From positions 1 to 35,707 of the forward strand of contig CAKQKE010000013.1 of NCBI GenBank assembly GCA_934247935.1: 35,707 nucleotides of DNA, written 5' to 3'. A program made the translations under genes and the position numbers. Origin of the DNA: an uncultured Clostridia bacterium. GTDB taxonomy: Bacteria > Bacillota > Clostridia > Christensenellales > Borkfalkiaceae. Shown piece by piece: positions 7,441 to 16,275 of the stretch (positions within the stretch are counted from its first letter, which is position 1; every line of letters starts with the position of its first letter). The notes under the pieces were generated by a model that saw nothing but the letters and a program-made list of their open reading frames with translations, was not told the DNA's origin and did not search any database.

Positions 7441-7794
7441 ATGGCAGAAAACAAAATTAAAAACCCTATCAAGGTTGAAAGAGAAACTTTTGAAATGGAC
7501 GACAAACAGTATTTTTCTTACTTTATCAGAGGAACGGTTCGCGGTAAAGACGTAAAAGTTGCAATCGTACCCCCTGATAAGGGCGGTTACGTTGTGTTGG
7601 ACATCGTATTTGACGGAGCAATGGAAGCCGAACTCGTCGTTATTCCTTACGAAATGAAGGATGATAACGGCAAAACGATTAAAGGCAACACCTATGCGGT
7701 TCGTTCTTACGACGATGACGGTACAGTTTACGAATGTAAAGTAAAACCCTTCCGTTATTCCGACAAAAACATTCTCGATATGCTTTTGAGGTAA
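7441..7794 (+). CDS. Hypothetical beta-rich protein (117 residues)
   Basis: I do not recognise the family. The pattern of alternating hydrophobic residues (KDVKVAIVPP, GYVVLDIVFDG, AELVVIPYEM) predicts a small all-beta protein, and the C-terminus is basic (VKPFRYSDKNILDMLL). There is no signal peptide. It is tightly coupled to the gene before it and opens the cluster that carries the membrane ATPase and the HUH initiator. A single-strand DNA-binding protein would be expected at about this place in a filamentous phage, and the size and fold prediction would allow it. No sequence motif proves it. Confidence 0.65.
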   Translation: MAENKIKNPIKVERETFEMDDKQYFSYFIRGTVRGKDVKVAIVPPDKGGYVVLDIVFDGAMEAELVVIPYEMKDDNGKTIKGNTYAVRSYDDDGTVYECKVKPFRYSDKNILDMLLR

Positions 7795-7826
7795 TTATTA
7801 AAATAAAAAAAGAGAGGTAAAACGAA

Positions 7827-8933
7827 ATGAAAAATAATAAACTTTTCAAAATTCTTATGAGCGGAACGCTCTGTATCGCAGCCGTAGTCGGAAGCGTTTT
7901 CGGACTTGTGGCTTGCGGAAATAGAAACGACGATTCTTCGCAAAAGTCGGCGTATAAGCCGATTATCGACGATATTATCGGTGAAGCGGATAATGAAAAC
8001 GGCGTCGGCGATGTGGATTATGGCATTGGCAATACGCCCAACATTAAACTTATGGCGGTAAGAAAGGCTGCCGCAAACGGAAGTCTTGAAGAAAGCGAAC
8101 TCGAAGTAACGGCAACGGTTACACCCGAAAACGCCACGAACAAGGCTGTTGATTGGAGCGTTGCGTTCCAGAATGCAAGTTCCGCGTGGGCAAGCGGTAA
8201 AAACGTTAGCGATTACGTTACGGTAACACCCGATTCCGACGGTTCGCTTAAAGCGACGGTTAAAAATCTTAAAGCGTTCGGCGAAAAAATCGTCGTTACG
8301 GTAACGTCGAGGGCAAATGCGGCTGTGAAAGCAACGATTGTCTGCGATTACAACAGAAAGGTTACGGCTATTTCTTCTGCAAATCTTGTAAAAGGCGGCG
8401 TGTCGGTTGCATTTAACAATATCGTGATAGGCGGACTCGGCAATGCAAGCGACAACGTGGCATACGCCATAGGTCATACTTCCGCATTTTCGGATTATAC
8501 GGTAGCGGGAACGGAAAAAATTACGAGCAAAATCAAGTTCAACGATGCCTTTGTTGACGGAGTAAAGACCTTGCTTGCAACCGAATACAAAACCGTTTGG
8601 GAAGATTGTATGAGAACGGCTTCTACAGTCGACAAAACCGCATACGATTTCTCTACTATGGCAGGTTTAATGCTGACGAAAGACAACTCTACCGCGACCA
8701 AAAATAAGTTGACCGCAGGCGTTCTGAACGCTTGTATGGTAGCGGTGGATTCGTGGATAAAGGCTAATCCTACTACGGCTTTTGCGACAGTTACTGTAAA
8801 ATCGGATATGCTTAACGCTTCTAACGTAAGTTATCAGGATATATCCAAAGATTTCTCGCTTATGTTTGCGGCAAACGGACATTATATCCCCGTAACCGGC
8901 GTAACCGTAACTCCGGGAACTATTATCTGGTAA
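7827..8933 (+). CDS. Lipoprotein with Ig-like domain
   Basis: This is a 368-residue predicted lipoprotein. The signal peptide ends in the lipobox LVAC with Cys30 as the lipidated residue. After a short acidic linker comes a BIG2-like beta domain (about 85-175) containing ATVTPENATNKAVDWSV and VSDYVTVTPDSDGSL. The same phrases recur in the lipoprotein starting at 9188, so the two are paralogues at their N-terminal domain. The rest is unrecognised and ends in TGVTVTPGTIIW, possibly the start of another Ig-like strand. A ribosome binding site (GAGAGG) precedes the ATG. It is probably surface-displayed on the host or particle. Confidence 0.85.
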   Translation: MKNNKLFKILMSGTLCIAAVVGSVFGLVACGNRNDDSSQKSAYKPIIDDIIGEADNENGVGDVDYGIGNTPNIKLMAVRKAAANGSLEESELEVTATVTPENATNKAVDWSVAFQNASSAWASGKNVSDYVTVTPDSDGSLKATVKNLKAFGEKIVVTVTSRANAAVKATIVCDYNRKVTAISSANLVKGGVSVAFNNIVIGGLGNASDNVAYAIGHTSAFSDYTVAGTEKITSKIKFNDAFVDGVKTLLATEYKTVWEDCMRTASTVDKTAYDFSTMAGLMLTKDNSTATKNKLTAGVLNACMVAVDSWIKANPTTAFATVTVKSDMLNASNVSYQDISKDFSLMFAANGHYIPVTGVTVTPGTIIW

Positions 8934-8939
8934 TAGATT

Positions 8940-9122
8940 ATGAGAAAATCTATGGCAGGGCGAAGTGTTTTTCGCAACATAATTACGGTGGTAATGTCGC
9001 TGTCCGTAGTCGTTCTGGCAAGCGGAGCGTTTGCCTTCCTTGCCAAGAAAGTATGGTCTCCTTCGGATAACGAAATTCCGGTTAAAGAAATAATCGTCGA
9101 TACGTTGACGATAGATTTTTAG
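8940..9122 (+). CDS. Tiny single-span membrane protein (coat-protein-like)
   Basis: This 60-residue protein has a basic start (MRKSMAGRSVFRN), one hydrophobic span of about 22 residues (IITVVMSLSVVVLASGAFAFL) and an acidic tail. It lacks a strong ribosome binding site and begins 6 nt after the previous stop, so translation is probably coupled. In size and topology it matches major coat proteins of filamentous phages (N-terminal signal or anchor plus a short tail), and AFA could be a signal peptidase site. It could equally be a small accessory membrane protein. No family can be named. Confidence 0.65.
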   Translation: MRKSMAGRSVFRNIITVVMSLSVVVLASGAFAFLAKKVWSPSDNEIPVKEIIVDTLTIDF

Positions 9123-9129
9123 CCAAAGT

Positions 9130-9157
9130 AAAGGGGGCTTGAAATATAGTCCCCTTT
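9130..9157. other. Intergenic hairpin
   Basis: AAAGGGG (9130-9136) pairs with CCCCTTT (9151-9157). The plus strand has no T-run after it, while the minus strand does. On the plus-strand message it would be a stable hairpin between the tiny membrane protein and the next lipoprotein. It could protect or separate the two message parts. Confidence 0.45.
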
Positions 9158-9187
9158 AAACAAAAAAATAAATTATGGAGGTATTAA

Positions 9188-10750
9188 ATGCAAAACTTAA
9201 AACACGGCGAATATGTCGTTAATCGACATATAGCCACACTTATAACGTTTATTCTGCTTATAACGAGTATCCTTACGATATTTGCCTCTTGCGGAAATAC
9301 GGAAGAAAAATCAACGATTCAAAACAATGATTTGGCGTTTGAAGATAACAACCTGAACGCAAATATGATGTTCTCACCTGTTAAATTGAATGCGGCAGAT
9401 TCTCTGGCTTTGGCTTCTTACACCGTCAAAGCGACAATTCAACCCGCAACGGCAAGTAATCAACAGGTAGATTGGAAAGTCGAATGGGATGCAAATGCAG
9501 CGTTAAAAAGTCAAAAGATAAGCGATTATCTTTCCGTAACGCCTGATAGCGACGGTTCGCTCTCGGCAAGAGTCGATTGTTATAAATCGTTTATAGGCAA
9601 TACTGCCGTATTGTCTGCAACAACGAGGGACGGCAAAATTAAAGGAACTTGCAATATCGTGTTTATCGGTAAAGCAACGGACATTGCCGTTGAAAGCAAG
9701 GCTGTTAAAAAATCAACAACGGAACGCGGCGAATATTACGAGGTTTACCCTAATAAAACGCATACGTTCGATATAAGTCTTTCTAACGTATTCAACAGCG
9801 TTGCAACGCCGAAATTTACCGTAACAAGAGGCGGAAGCGGTTCTGTGTATTTCGGAACGGAATATGCTGCCCCCGATATAACTTCTTACAGCGATATAAC
9901 AAAAAAAGACATAAATCAATTCGCGGATAGGTTTATAACTTCGGCAAGCGTTTCCGGTTCTACTCTCACCATAAAAACCGGCGATAAAAAACTTGAAGAA
10001 TTTTATTCATCGTCTCAACCCGACGGCGCATTATGGGGGACTACATACTACGACAGATATATCGAAGTCGATGAGTTTGATTTGCTTATGGACGACGAGT
10101 ACGACAAGAAAGCCGAGCAAAACGTGCAATGGCTTAAATCCTGTTATTTTTATGTAACCGTTAAAGACGAAGTGAGCGGACTTTCCGAAACGATAAAACT
10201 ATTTTTTGTAGACGCTCCGAAGCCGCTTATCAGTTATACAACCGATTTAACGCCTACAACGACAGCCGAACGCGGAACGTTTTATCAATTACAGCCGAAA
10301 AAGACTTACACGTTTAATCTTTCGGTTGAAAATGCTGAAAACCCGACGTTCTCCGCCGTCAGAACGGGAACGGGAAACGTATATTTCGGCACGGAGTATG
10401 CGGCGGCAGATGTCACTTCGTTTTCGGACATTACAAAAAAGAACCTTAATTCTTTGGTAAATCAGTTTATCACTTCTGCTACGATCTCAAACGGAGTTCT
10501 TACCATAACTACGGGAGATAAAGACCTGAACAGTTATTATTCGTCATCTAAAATGGACGACGCTATGTGGGGAACATCGTATTACGACAGATATGTTTTC
10601 GAGGATGAGTTCGATATGGTCGGCGGAACGGATTTTGCCGAAAAATCCAAAGAAAACATAGAACTTGTAAAGTCGTGTTATTTTTCGGTCAGCATAGTCG
10701 TAAAAAGCGATGGCGTAAGTTCTTCAAAAGAAATCAGATTCTTCATATAA
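9188..10750 (+). CDS. Lipoprotein with internal tandem duplication
   Basis: This is a 520-residue predicted lipoprotein. The long signal peptide ends in the lipobox FASC with Cys35. Residues about 70-170 are the same Ig-like domain as in the lipoprotein at 7827 (VDWKVEWD, SVTPDSDGSLSARV). Then a domain of about 165 residues occurs twice, at 176-345 and 357-520. Each copy has the landmarks ERGxxY, VYFGTEYAA, SDITKK, FITSA, YSSS and WGTxYYDRY. The domain itself is unknown to me. GGAGG precedes the ATG. Duplicated surface domains suggest binding to a receptor or surface polymer. Confidence 0.85.
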   Translation: MQNLKHGEYVVNRHIATLITFILLITSILTIFASCGNTEEKSTIQNNDLAFEDNNLNANMMFSPVKLNAADSLALASYTVKATIQPATASNQQVDWKVEWDANAALKSQKISDYLSVTPDSDGSLSARVDCYKSFIGNTAVLSATTRDGKIKGTCNIVFIGKATDIAVESKAVKKSTTERGEYYEVYPNKTHTFDISLSNVFNSVATPKFTVTRGGSGSVYFGTEYAAPDITSYSDITKKDINQFADRFITSASVSGSTLTIKTGDKKLEEFYSSSQPDGALWGTTYYDRYIEVDEFDLLMDDEYDKKAEQNVQWLKSCYFYVTVKDEVSGLSETIKLFFVDAPKPLISYTTDLTPTTTAERGTFYQLQPKKTYTFNLSVENAENPTFSAVRTGTGNVYFGTEYAAADVTSFSDITKKNLNSLVNQFITSATISNGVLTITTGDKDLNSYYSSSKMDDAMWGTSYYDRYVFEDEFDMVGGTDFAEKSKENIELVKSCYFSVSIVVKSDGVSSSKEIRFFI

Positions 10751-10763
10751 GGCGGTGACGGAT

Positions 10764-11330
10764 ATGAAAAACAGTTTTATTAAAACAATTTCTTATATAG
10801 CGGTTCTGCTCGTTATTTCGCTTGTAATCGGGTTCGCAATATTTCTCACAAACGGTTTTACGGAAGCACCTAAGAATTTTTACGTAGAAATAGGCAATGA
10901 AAGAGTGGCTTCGTCTACGGGCGGATACACTTTTGAAAAAGGTAAACCAACCGACGTAAAACTGATATTTATAGGAAACGGAAGCAAAGAATACTCCGTA
11001 AAAATCACACCGAAAACGGATTATGATTTTTCGTTTTTCGTGGACAGCGAAGAAGTAAAATTTTCGGCGGTGAACGATTATACCGATTGTTTTAATATCG
11101 TAAAAAAAGACAACGGATTCAGTATCGAACCGAAAGGAACTTTATATGCCGTTCTGAAACAAAAATATTCCGAGAAAGATATTAAGATTGACAAATCGGC
11201 AATCCCCGACGGCGATATGTTTACGCTCGAAATTAAAGCCGCGTCAGCCGAAGCCACTGTCAAGATAAATTTCAAAGTACCTAATCCGGAAGCGGAAATC
11301 CTCATAGATCCGACGGAGATAATTATTTGA
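10764..11330 (+). CDS. Membrane-anchored extracytoplasmic protein (188 residues)
   Basis: The N-terminal hydrophobic span (ISYIAVLLVISLVIGFAIFL) is followed by about 150 residues predicted to be all-beta and outside the cell. There is no lipobox, so the span is probably an uncleaved anchor. The ATG at 10764 has AAGGCGG 8 nt before it; a GTG three codons upstream is the alternative start. The stop codon overlaps the TTG start of the next gene, so the two are translated together. The family is not recognised. The end, EAEILIDPTEIII, resembles the start of an Ig-like strand. Confidence 0.75.
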   Translation: MKNSFIKTISYIAVLLVISLVIGFAIFLTNGFTEAPKNFYVEIGNERVASSTGGYTFEKGKPTDVKLIFIGNGSKEYSVKITPKTDYDFSFFVDSEEVKFSAVNDYTDCFNIVKKDNGFSIEPKGTLYAVLKQKYSEKDIKIDKSAIPDGDMFTLEIKAASAEATVKINFKVPNPEAEILIDPTEIII

Positions 11331-12742
11331 GATTTGTCAAACGATTAGCCGTTTTATGCGTAACGCTTTGCGTTTTCTTTACGGGAATGCAAAGCGCCGC
11401 AAATGTGGCTTTTGCGGAAGATAAAACGGCTACCGAGGTTTTGGAAGATTTAAGCAGGGATAAGTCGTTCAATCCTGACAACTATCCAACCAAAGCCGAC
11501 GATTATTCATTGCAAATCATTCAACTTGCCGAAAGCGTAAATAAAGAACTTTTCGTTTACGTCTACCAGCCGAGCGGAAAAGCAAAAAACTTCAAAGCGT
11601 CGTCCATAAACATTTCGACCACGATAAACGATTCGATTTCGTATCTGAATTACAAACTTGAATTGCTCAATTCAAACGGCGTGTTTTACAAATACAAAGT
11701 TTCGGGGCTTACGGTGAAAGACGAAAGCGTGAGATATTACGCAATCAGTTCAATTTACCGTCCGTTCGACGAGAGCATAGATAAACAAGCAAGCGGCGGT
11801 AATACCGTCACCGAAGTCAATTATGCGGTCAATAAGCAATATGCTTTCGGTTCAATAAATGGTAAACCGTATGTCAATTGCGTGGACATCGAAACAATCG
11901 TCGTTACGGATAAATTTGTAGGGTTTGTAAGGTATAAAGACGGATTCAAACTATACGTCGGAGCGTGTGATAGCCATTTCGTGGCGTTCAACACGGACAA
12001 GCCCATAGACAAACTCTTGGAAGCGGACGTGTATTACACGACGCAAAGTTATGATTGGTCTTCCGCTCCCTTTGTCGGAGTAAAAGAAACGTTCGGGGAT
12101 AAAGCGGACAAATACGCCTATCTCAAATACACAGATAAAGTTGAACATACCGGCGACGGCTTATTTGCTGGAACATATAAATGGGACAGAATACAAACGA
12201 TTGACGACTTTATCAAAGGCGAAAACCGCGAGAATATCTACCACGGCGCAGTCCTTGACGTAAAGACTTCATCAAAATTAACAGACGAAGCCTTGAACGA
12301 ACTCAAAGGCAAGAAATGGGTATTGCGTTTTGCAGAAACGAGTTACTCGTTGAGCGGCTATTCTACAACCGGTTCTACGTTTGAAAGTTATACGCTCGTT
12401 GGCGACGTAACAATCCTTCGCTTGAAGTTTGAAACGGACGGAATTACATACAATCTCGGCGTGATTGACAACAAGCAAACGGGCGGGAAAGAGCCGTCGA
12501 ACGAAACGGAAATAGACGTAAGTCTGAACGACAACGGTAAGACGATTTTATACCTGCTTTTGCTCATTCTTTTAGTTGTTCTCTGCGCTCCTGTTTTGCC
12601 TTACGTTTTGCAAGGTGTATTATGGATAATTACGCTGCCTGTCAAAGGTATTTCGGCTCTTATAAAATCAATAAAACGAAGGCGCGCCGAAAAGCGTGTA
12701 CGAAAAGAATTTGCCGACCGATGGAAGGATATCGAAAAGTAA
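11327..12742 (+). CDS. Secreted protein with C-terminal membrane anchor (adsorption-protein-like)
   Basis: The protein has 471 residues. A Sec signal peptide (about 1-30, ending AFA before EDK) is followed by about 370 extracytoplasmic residues, a C-terminal hydrophobic stretch (about 406-440) and a very basic cytoplasmic tail (IKRRRAEKRVRKE). The TTG start is favoured because GGAGA lies at the right distance and the codon overlaps the preceding TGA. This topology, upstream of a membrane P-loop ATPase, is that of the pIII adsorption protein of filamentous phages. The role is inferred from topology and order only, and I recognise no domain in the outer part. Confidence 0.8.
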   Translation: MRFVKRLAVLCVTLCVFFTGMQSAANVAFAEDKTATEVLEDLSRDKSFNPDNYPTKADDYSLQIIQLAESVNKELFVYVYQPSGKAKNFKASSINISTTINDSISYLNYKLELLNSNGVFYKYKVSGLTVKDESVRYYAISSIYRPFDESIDKQASGGNTVTEVNYAVNKQYAFGSINGKPYVNCVDIETIVVTDKFVGFVRYKDGFKLYVGACDSHFVAFNTDKPIDKLLEADVYYTTQSYDWSSAPFVGVKETFGDKADKYAYLKYTDKVEHTGDGLFAGTYKWDRIQTIDDFIKGENRENIYHGAVLDVKTSSKLTDEALNELKGKKWVLRFAETSYSLSGYSTTGSTFESYTLVGDVTILRLKFETDGITYNLGVIDNKQTGGKEPSNETEIDVSLNDNGKTILYLLLLILLVVLCAPVLPYVLQGVLWIITLPVKGISALIKSIKRRRAEKRVRKEFADRWKDIEK

Positions 12743-12755
12743 AAAACAAACGAAA

Positions 12756-12793
12756 AATGCCGGTGGATCTGATGGTTCGTCGGCATTATTTTT
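12756..12793 (+). terminator. Terminator-like hairpin inside the core cluster
   Basis: AATGCCG (12756-12762) pairs with CGGCATT (12781-12787), followed by ATTTTTAT. The 18-nt loop is large, so termination is probably partial. It lies between the anchored surface protein and the tiny membrane protein, where it could lower expression of the ATPase and initiator genes. Confidence 0.5.
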
Positions 12794-12818
12794 ATCAATA
12801 GATCAAGGAGTTTTTATA

Positions 12819-12962
12819 ATGAAAATAGTAAAAAGAATTATGGCGGTTTTACTGCTGTTTATAACAATTTTGGCGGTAAGTTATTTCATTTATACGGCGA
12901 AACAAATACCGTCCGAAAACACGGTTTCGGGGGCGGCTTATGAAGTGGCAACGACGGTTTAA
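12819..12962 (+). CDS. Tiny single-span membrane protein (47 residues)
   Basis: The protein is a basic start (MKIVKRI), one span of about 20 hydrophobic residues (MAVLLLFITILAVSYFIY) and a short polar tail. AAGGAG lies 9 nt before the ATG at 12819; a longer in-frame reading from 12696 overlaps the previous gene and has no ribosome binding site. The last 23 nt overlap the ATPase gene, so the two are coupled. Together with the 60-residue protein it is the second coat-sized membrane protein of the cluster. It could be a minor coat protein or an ATPase partner. Confidence 0.7.
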   Translation: MKIVKRIMAVLLLFITILAVSYFIYTAKQIPSENTVSGAAYEVATTV

Positions 12963-15063
12963 TATTACGCTCACGATAGCCCTTACAACGGTGTTTATTT
13001 TATTCGGAGTGTTCGTGTTCGGAGTTGCCTATCAGCGTATTTTTGAGGCTTTAATCGACTTATACGGCGGTTTTAAGTATTATTTATGCGTGTTGTTCGG
13101 CTTGCCTACAAACGATTTGCCGAGCGTAACGGACTATTCAAAAGTTATGGAAAGGACGACAATTTTACCGTCTGATTTCGAGAGTTTTAAGGTCAATGCG
13201 ATTATGTATTTTTCAATGCTTTTCAACAAGGAAAATTTCTTGTCGTGGTTGTCTGCAACAGGGGCAAAAGTAAGTGTTTGGGCAAAAGTTTTAATCATAC
13301 TTTTGCCGTGTGTTGTAGTGTTGATTATTGTAGTAAAACGCATATACGCTACGCCTAATACAAGGCACAATAAAGACACTTTTCCGCTACGGATTTACAA
13401 GGTTGTTACGAGGTATACAATCGAACCGTTGAAGCGTTTTTTACGGCAGTATTTTGAGTTCATAAAACAGCACAATTCGATATGGATTATCTGGCTGATA
13501 ATTTGGGATTTTAACCTGAATTTTGCGACGGTGATTACAGAGTTTTTCGCCTTTTATTTCTACTTCGCCGTATCCTTCGATTTCAAAGCGATTTATACGC
13601 AAATCGTAAAACTTTTTATTGATTTGCAAGTGATTGTAAAGCACGTTCCGTTTTGGATAATTCTTATTTTCGCATGGTTAATTTTTGAGCGTTGGAGAAA
13701 AAATCTCGCGACTGCAAAACTACGCAGAATGGAGAACGCAAACCGTGGTTTTATAAACGATTTACCTATCGTCTCGATGACGTGCGGCAGTATGGGAAAG
13801 AAAAAGACAACGATTATAACGGATATGGCGTTATCGCAGGAAGTTATGTTCCGAAATATCGCTTACGGTAAGTTACAGGAAACGGATATGAAATTTCCAA
13901 ATTTCGGTTGGATTGCCTTTGAAATGGAACTAAGAAAGTGTATGGAATATGGTACGGTTTATAACCTTGCAACGGTAAAAGAATGGATAAAAGTTAAACG
14001 CGCCCGATACGAAAAGCACTATAACGATTTGTTACAACTTTACGGATACGACAGCGAGCGATACGGGCTTTATTACCGTGACGGACTGAAAACGAGTTAC
14101 ATATTCGACGTGCTTTCAACTTACGCGCAACTCTATTTTATCTATGTAATTCAAAGCAGTCTGATAGTGACAAATTATTCGATTCGTGAAGATAATCGGC
14201 TTATAGACGGCGGAAACTTTCCCATTTGGTCAACCGATTTCTTCTCAAAGAATCCCCGACCGTCAAGACACGCTCATATTCTCGACTTCGATATTTTAAG
14301 GCTCGGCAAGAAGGTTTTAGAGAATAACCCCAACGCAGGTAGTTTTGAGTTCGGAGTAGTGGCGATTACGGAAGTTGGAAAAGAACGCGGAAACAATCTC
14401 GAATTGAAAGAAGTTAAAAAAGGCACGGAAGAAACAAACCAAAAGAACGATTTATTTAATTCGTGGCTGAAAATGTGCAGACATTCGGCAACGGTGGATA
14501 ATTATCCGTTTATAAAGGTATTTACAGACGAGCAACGACCTTCTTCGTGGGGTGCGGACGCGCGGGAACTTTGCGATATAGTTCACATAGTTTCGTCGGG
14601 GAATACGCGTTTGGCGTTACCGTTTTTCACTATCGAAGATATGCTCAATGAATGCCTTTTTAATCGATTTATCAACTTATACGAGGACTTTCGGTTTAAT
14701 CGCGGCGACAATACTCTGCTTATATATCTACTGAAAAAAGTAACCGCTTTCGTCTATCGCAGAAACACGGTTATATACAACACCTACGGTTACAGTATAT
14801 CGAATATCGAAAAAGAACGCGGTACTATGGACGGAAAAACGGAAAAGAAAAAGTATTATCTTATGAACAAAAAGATTTACAGTCAAAGGTTTTCGACCGA
14901 CTGTTTCTCGGATTACTTTAACGAACTCGCAAAAGGAACGCATATCGGAATGAACGACTATACGGAGTATGCAACGGAAAAAGCAAGCGTACAAGAACTG
15001 AAACGGCAAAATTCATATTTTATAAATTCGCTTTATACGAGCAACGAGAAGGACGAAAAATAA
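12940..15063 (+). CDS. Membrane P-loop ATPase, Zot / FtsK-HerA superfamily
   Basis: The protein has 707 residues. About four membrane spans lie in the first 250 (near 8-30, 113-134, 181-210 and 236-250). A cytoplasmic ATPase domain follows. Walker A is GSMGKKKTT (283-291), with Lys where Gly normally precedes the catalytic Lys. The Walker B-like strand is FGVVAITEVG (Glu478). A late motif has RHSATVD (514-520) and DEQRPSSWGADAREL (530-544), typical of the superfamily's sensor region. Zot-type members export filamentous phage DNA; FtsK/VirD4-type members pump DNA in conjugation. Membrane spans before the ATPase are the coupling-protein order, the reverse of classic pI. A short C-terminal region is unassigned. 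Confidence 0.8.
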   Translation: MKWQRRFNITLTIALTTVFILFGVFVFGVAYQRIFEALIDLYGGFKYYLCVLFGLPTNDLPSVTDYSKVMERTTILPSDFESFKVNAIMYFSMLFNKENFLSWLSATGAKVSVWAKVLIILLPCVVVLIIVVKRIYATPNTRHNKDTFPLRIYKVVTRYTIEPLKRFLRQYFEFIKQHNSIWIIWLIIWDFNLNFATVITEFFAFYFYFAVSFDFKAIYTQIVKLFIDLQVIVKHVPFWIILIFAWLIFERWRKNLATAKLRRMENANRGFINDLPIVSMTCGSMGKKKTTIITDMALSQEVMFRNIAYGKLQETDMKFPNFGWIAFEMELRKCMEYGTVYNLATVKEWIKVKRARYEKHYNDLLQLYGYDSERYGLYYRDGLKTSYIFDVLSTYAQLYFIYVIQSSLIVTNYSIREDNRLIDGGNFPIWSTDFFSKNPRPSRHAHILDFDILRLGKKVLENNPNAGSFEFGVVAITEVGKERGNNLELKEVKKGTEETNQKNDLFNSWLKMCRHSATVDNYPFIKVFTDEQRPSSWGADARELCDIVHIVSSGNTRLALPFFTIEDMLNECLFNRFINLYEDFRFNRGDNTLLIYLLKKVTAFVYRRNTVIYNTYGYSISNIEKERGTMDGKTEKKKYYLMNKKIYSQRFSTDCFSDYFNELAKGTHIGMNDYTEYATEKASVQELKRQNSYFINSLYTSNEKDEK

Positions 15064-15109
15064 ACGTAACGGGATATCTCGTGCCACCATATAAGACAAA
15101 GGAGTAAAA

Positions 15110-16132
15110 ATGCCTTATGGCGAAACAAAAGTATATTTTGACGGTTCGCATTATATAGCGATTCCGCATACGACAAGACCGGCAAAGCCGCGACGCATAC
15201 GAAAAGAAGAAGAAATCGAAGTTGCGGTCAGCCCCGAAACAGCAGATAACGACGTTGAAAATTCGCCCATAGACGAACAAACGGTTGCGGACGAAAACAC
15301 GCCCGAAACATGCGAAAATTTGCCGTCTGCGACCGATGAAAAGCCCGTGCGAACGCGTAAAACGACAAGAAAGGAATTGTTTGACGAATTGTATCAAAAA
15401 TGTCTGACGATGAAGAAAAAAGAACGCCGCGAGTGTCTTATAAACGGTATGTTGCCGTATTTCAAGACACGGGAAGATACCGAAAAATACATAGACGTAA
15501 ACCTTGAAAGAAAACTCCGTAACCTTATATCCCGTCGTATAAGAATGTGCAGAAAAGCAAATTTACAGCAATTTAATTATTTTTGCACGTTTACATACGA
15601 CGATAAAAAGCATACGGAAACAACTTTCAAAAAACGGCTCAAAGAAACGCTTTCAAATTTTTATTCCCGTAAGGGTTGGAAATACATAGGAGTTTGGGAG
15701 CGTTCTCCGAAAAAACGACGATTGCATTTTCACGGGATATTTTATATCCCAGACGGCACAATGCCGGGCTTTATGTTCGAGGATAACACTTACAGTTTCA
15801 GCGAACATAAGCGACAGATAACCATACAAAATATGTATTTTGCAGACCGTTTCGGACGAAATGATTTCGAGAAAATAGCGCATCGCAGTCGTTTGGGCGA
15901 CGCAATGGCATACATTCTCAAATATATCGAAAAATCAGGCGAGCGTATCGTCTATTCCAAGGGGTTGCCGCAATTCTTTATTTCGGACATTATGGACGAG
16001 GACGTTATCTGCACAATCGGTATGGAAGATCAGAAACTACTTTTATTCGACGATTTTTCGTGTTGGGACGAAGGTTGTTACATGGGCAAGGTTTCGCCCG
16101 AAGTGATAGCGCAAATGCGCCCGTCGGACTGA
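15110..16132 (+). CDS. rep: HUH replication initiator (rolling-circle Rep)
   Basis: This 340-residue protein should nick one strand at a double-strand origin and start rolling-circle replication. The three family motifs are in order: motif I FCTFTYDD (158-165), motif II RLHFHGIFY with metal-binding His206 and His208, and motif III YILKYIEK with likely nucleophile Tyr268 and Lys271 or Lys275. The N-terminal 80 residues are charged and probably disordered. The layout matches the G2P/pII-like Rep group of ssDNA phages rather than the Rep_trans family of Tn916. AAGGAG precedes the ATG. It follows the ATPase gene by 46 nt and is followed by two hairpins that could be its origin. Confidence 0.85.
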   Translation: MPYGETKVYFDGSHYIAIPHTTRPAKPRRIRKEEEIEVAVSPETADNDVENSPIDEQTVADENTPETCENLPSATDEKPVRTRKTTRKELFDELYQKCLTMKKKERRECLINGMLPYFKTREDTEKYIDVNLERKLRNLISRRIRMCRKANLQQFNYFCTFTYDDKKHTETTFKKRLKETLSNFYSRKGWKYIGVWERSPKKRRLHFHGIFYIPDGTMPGFMFEDNTYSFSEHKRQITIQNMYFADRFGRNDFEKIAHRSRLGDAMAYILKYIEKSGERIVYSKGLPQFFISDIMDEDVICTIGMEDQKLLLFDDFSCWDEGCYMGKVSPEVIAQMRPSD

Positions 16133-16186
16133 AATTCCTTAAACGTAATACTCGGCTTAAAAATGAAAATTCTCTCGCGGCGGAAA

Positions 16187-16228
16187 AAGGCGAAAGACCG
16201 CCAAGCGGTTTAGCGGCGGCTTCGCCTT
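16187..16228. other. GC-rich hairpin 3' of rep
   Basis: AAGGCGAA (16187-16194) pairs with TTCGCCTT (16221-16228), and CCGCC with GGCGG inside. It stands out from the AT-rich surroundings. There is no T-run on the plus strand, so it is not a normal terminator. It could belong to the replication origin or to a packaging signal. Confidence 0.6.
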
Positions 16229-16275
16229 CCGTCCGCGGTTTCGTTTTCCGTGTATAGTTAAACGATTCAGTCAAA

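Noticed and set aside
7755..8477. Minus-strand open frame of 240 codons
   Set aside because: It mirrors the Ig-like lipoprotein gene, which has a lipobox and ribosome binding site; the reverse frame has neither.
12696..12818. Longer start of the 47-residue membrane protein
   Set aside because: It overlaps the previous gene and a terminator-like hairpin, while AAGGAG marks the ATG at 12819.
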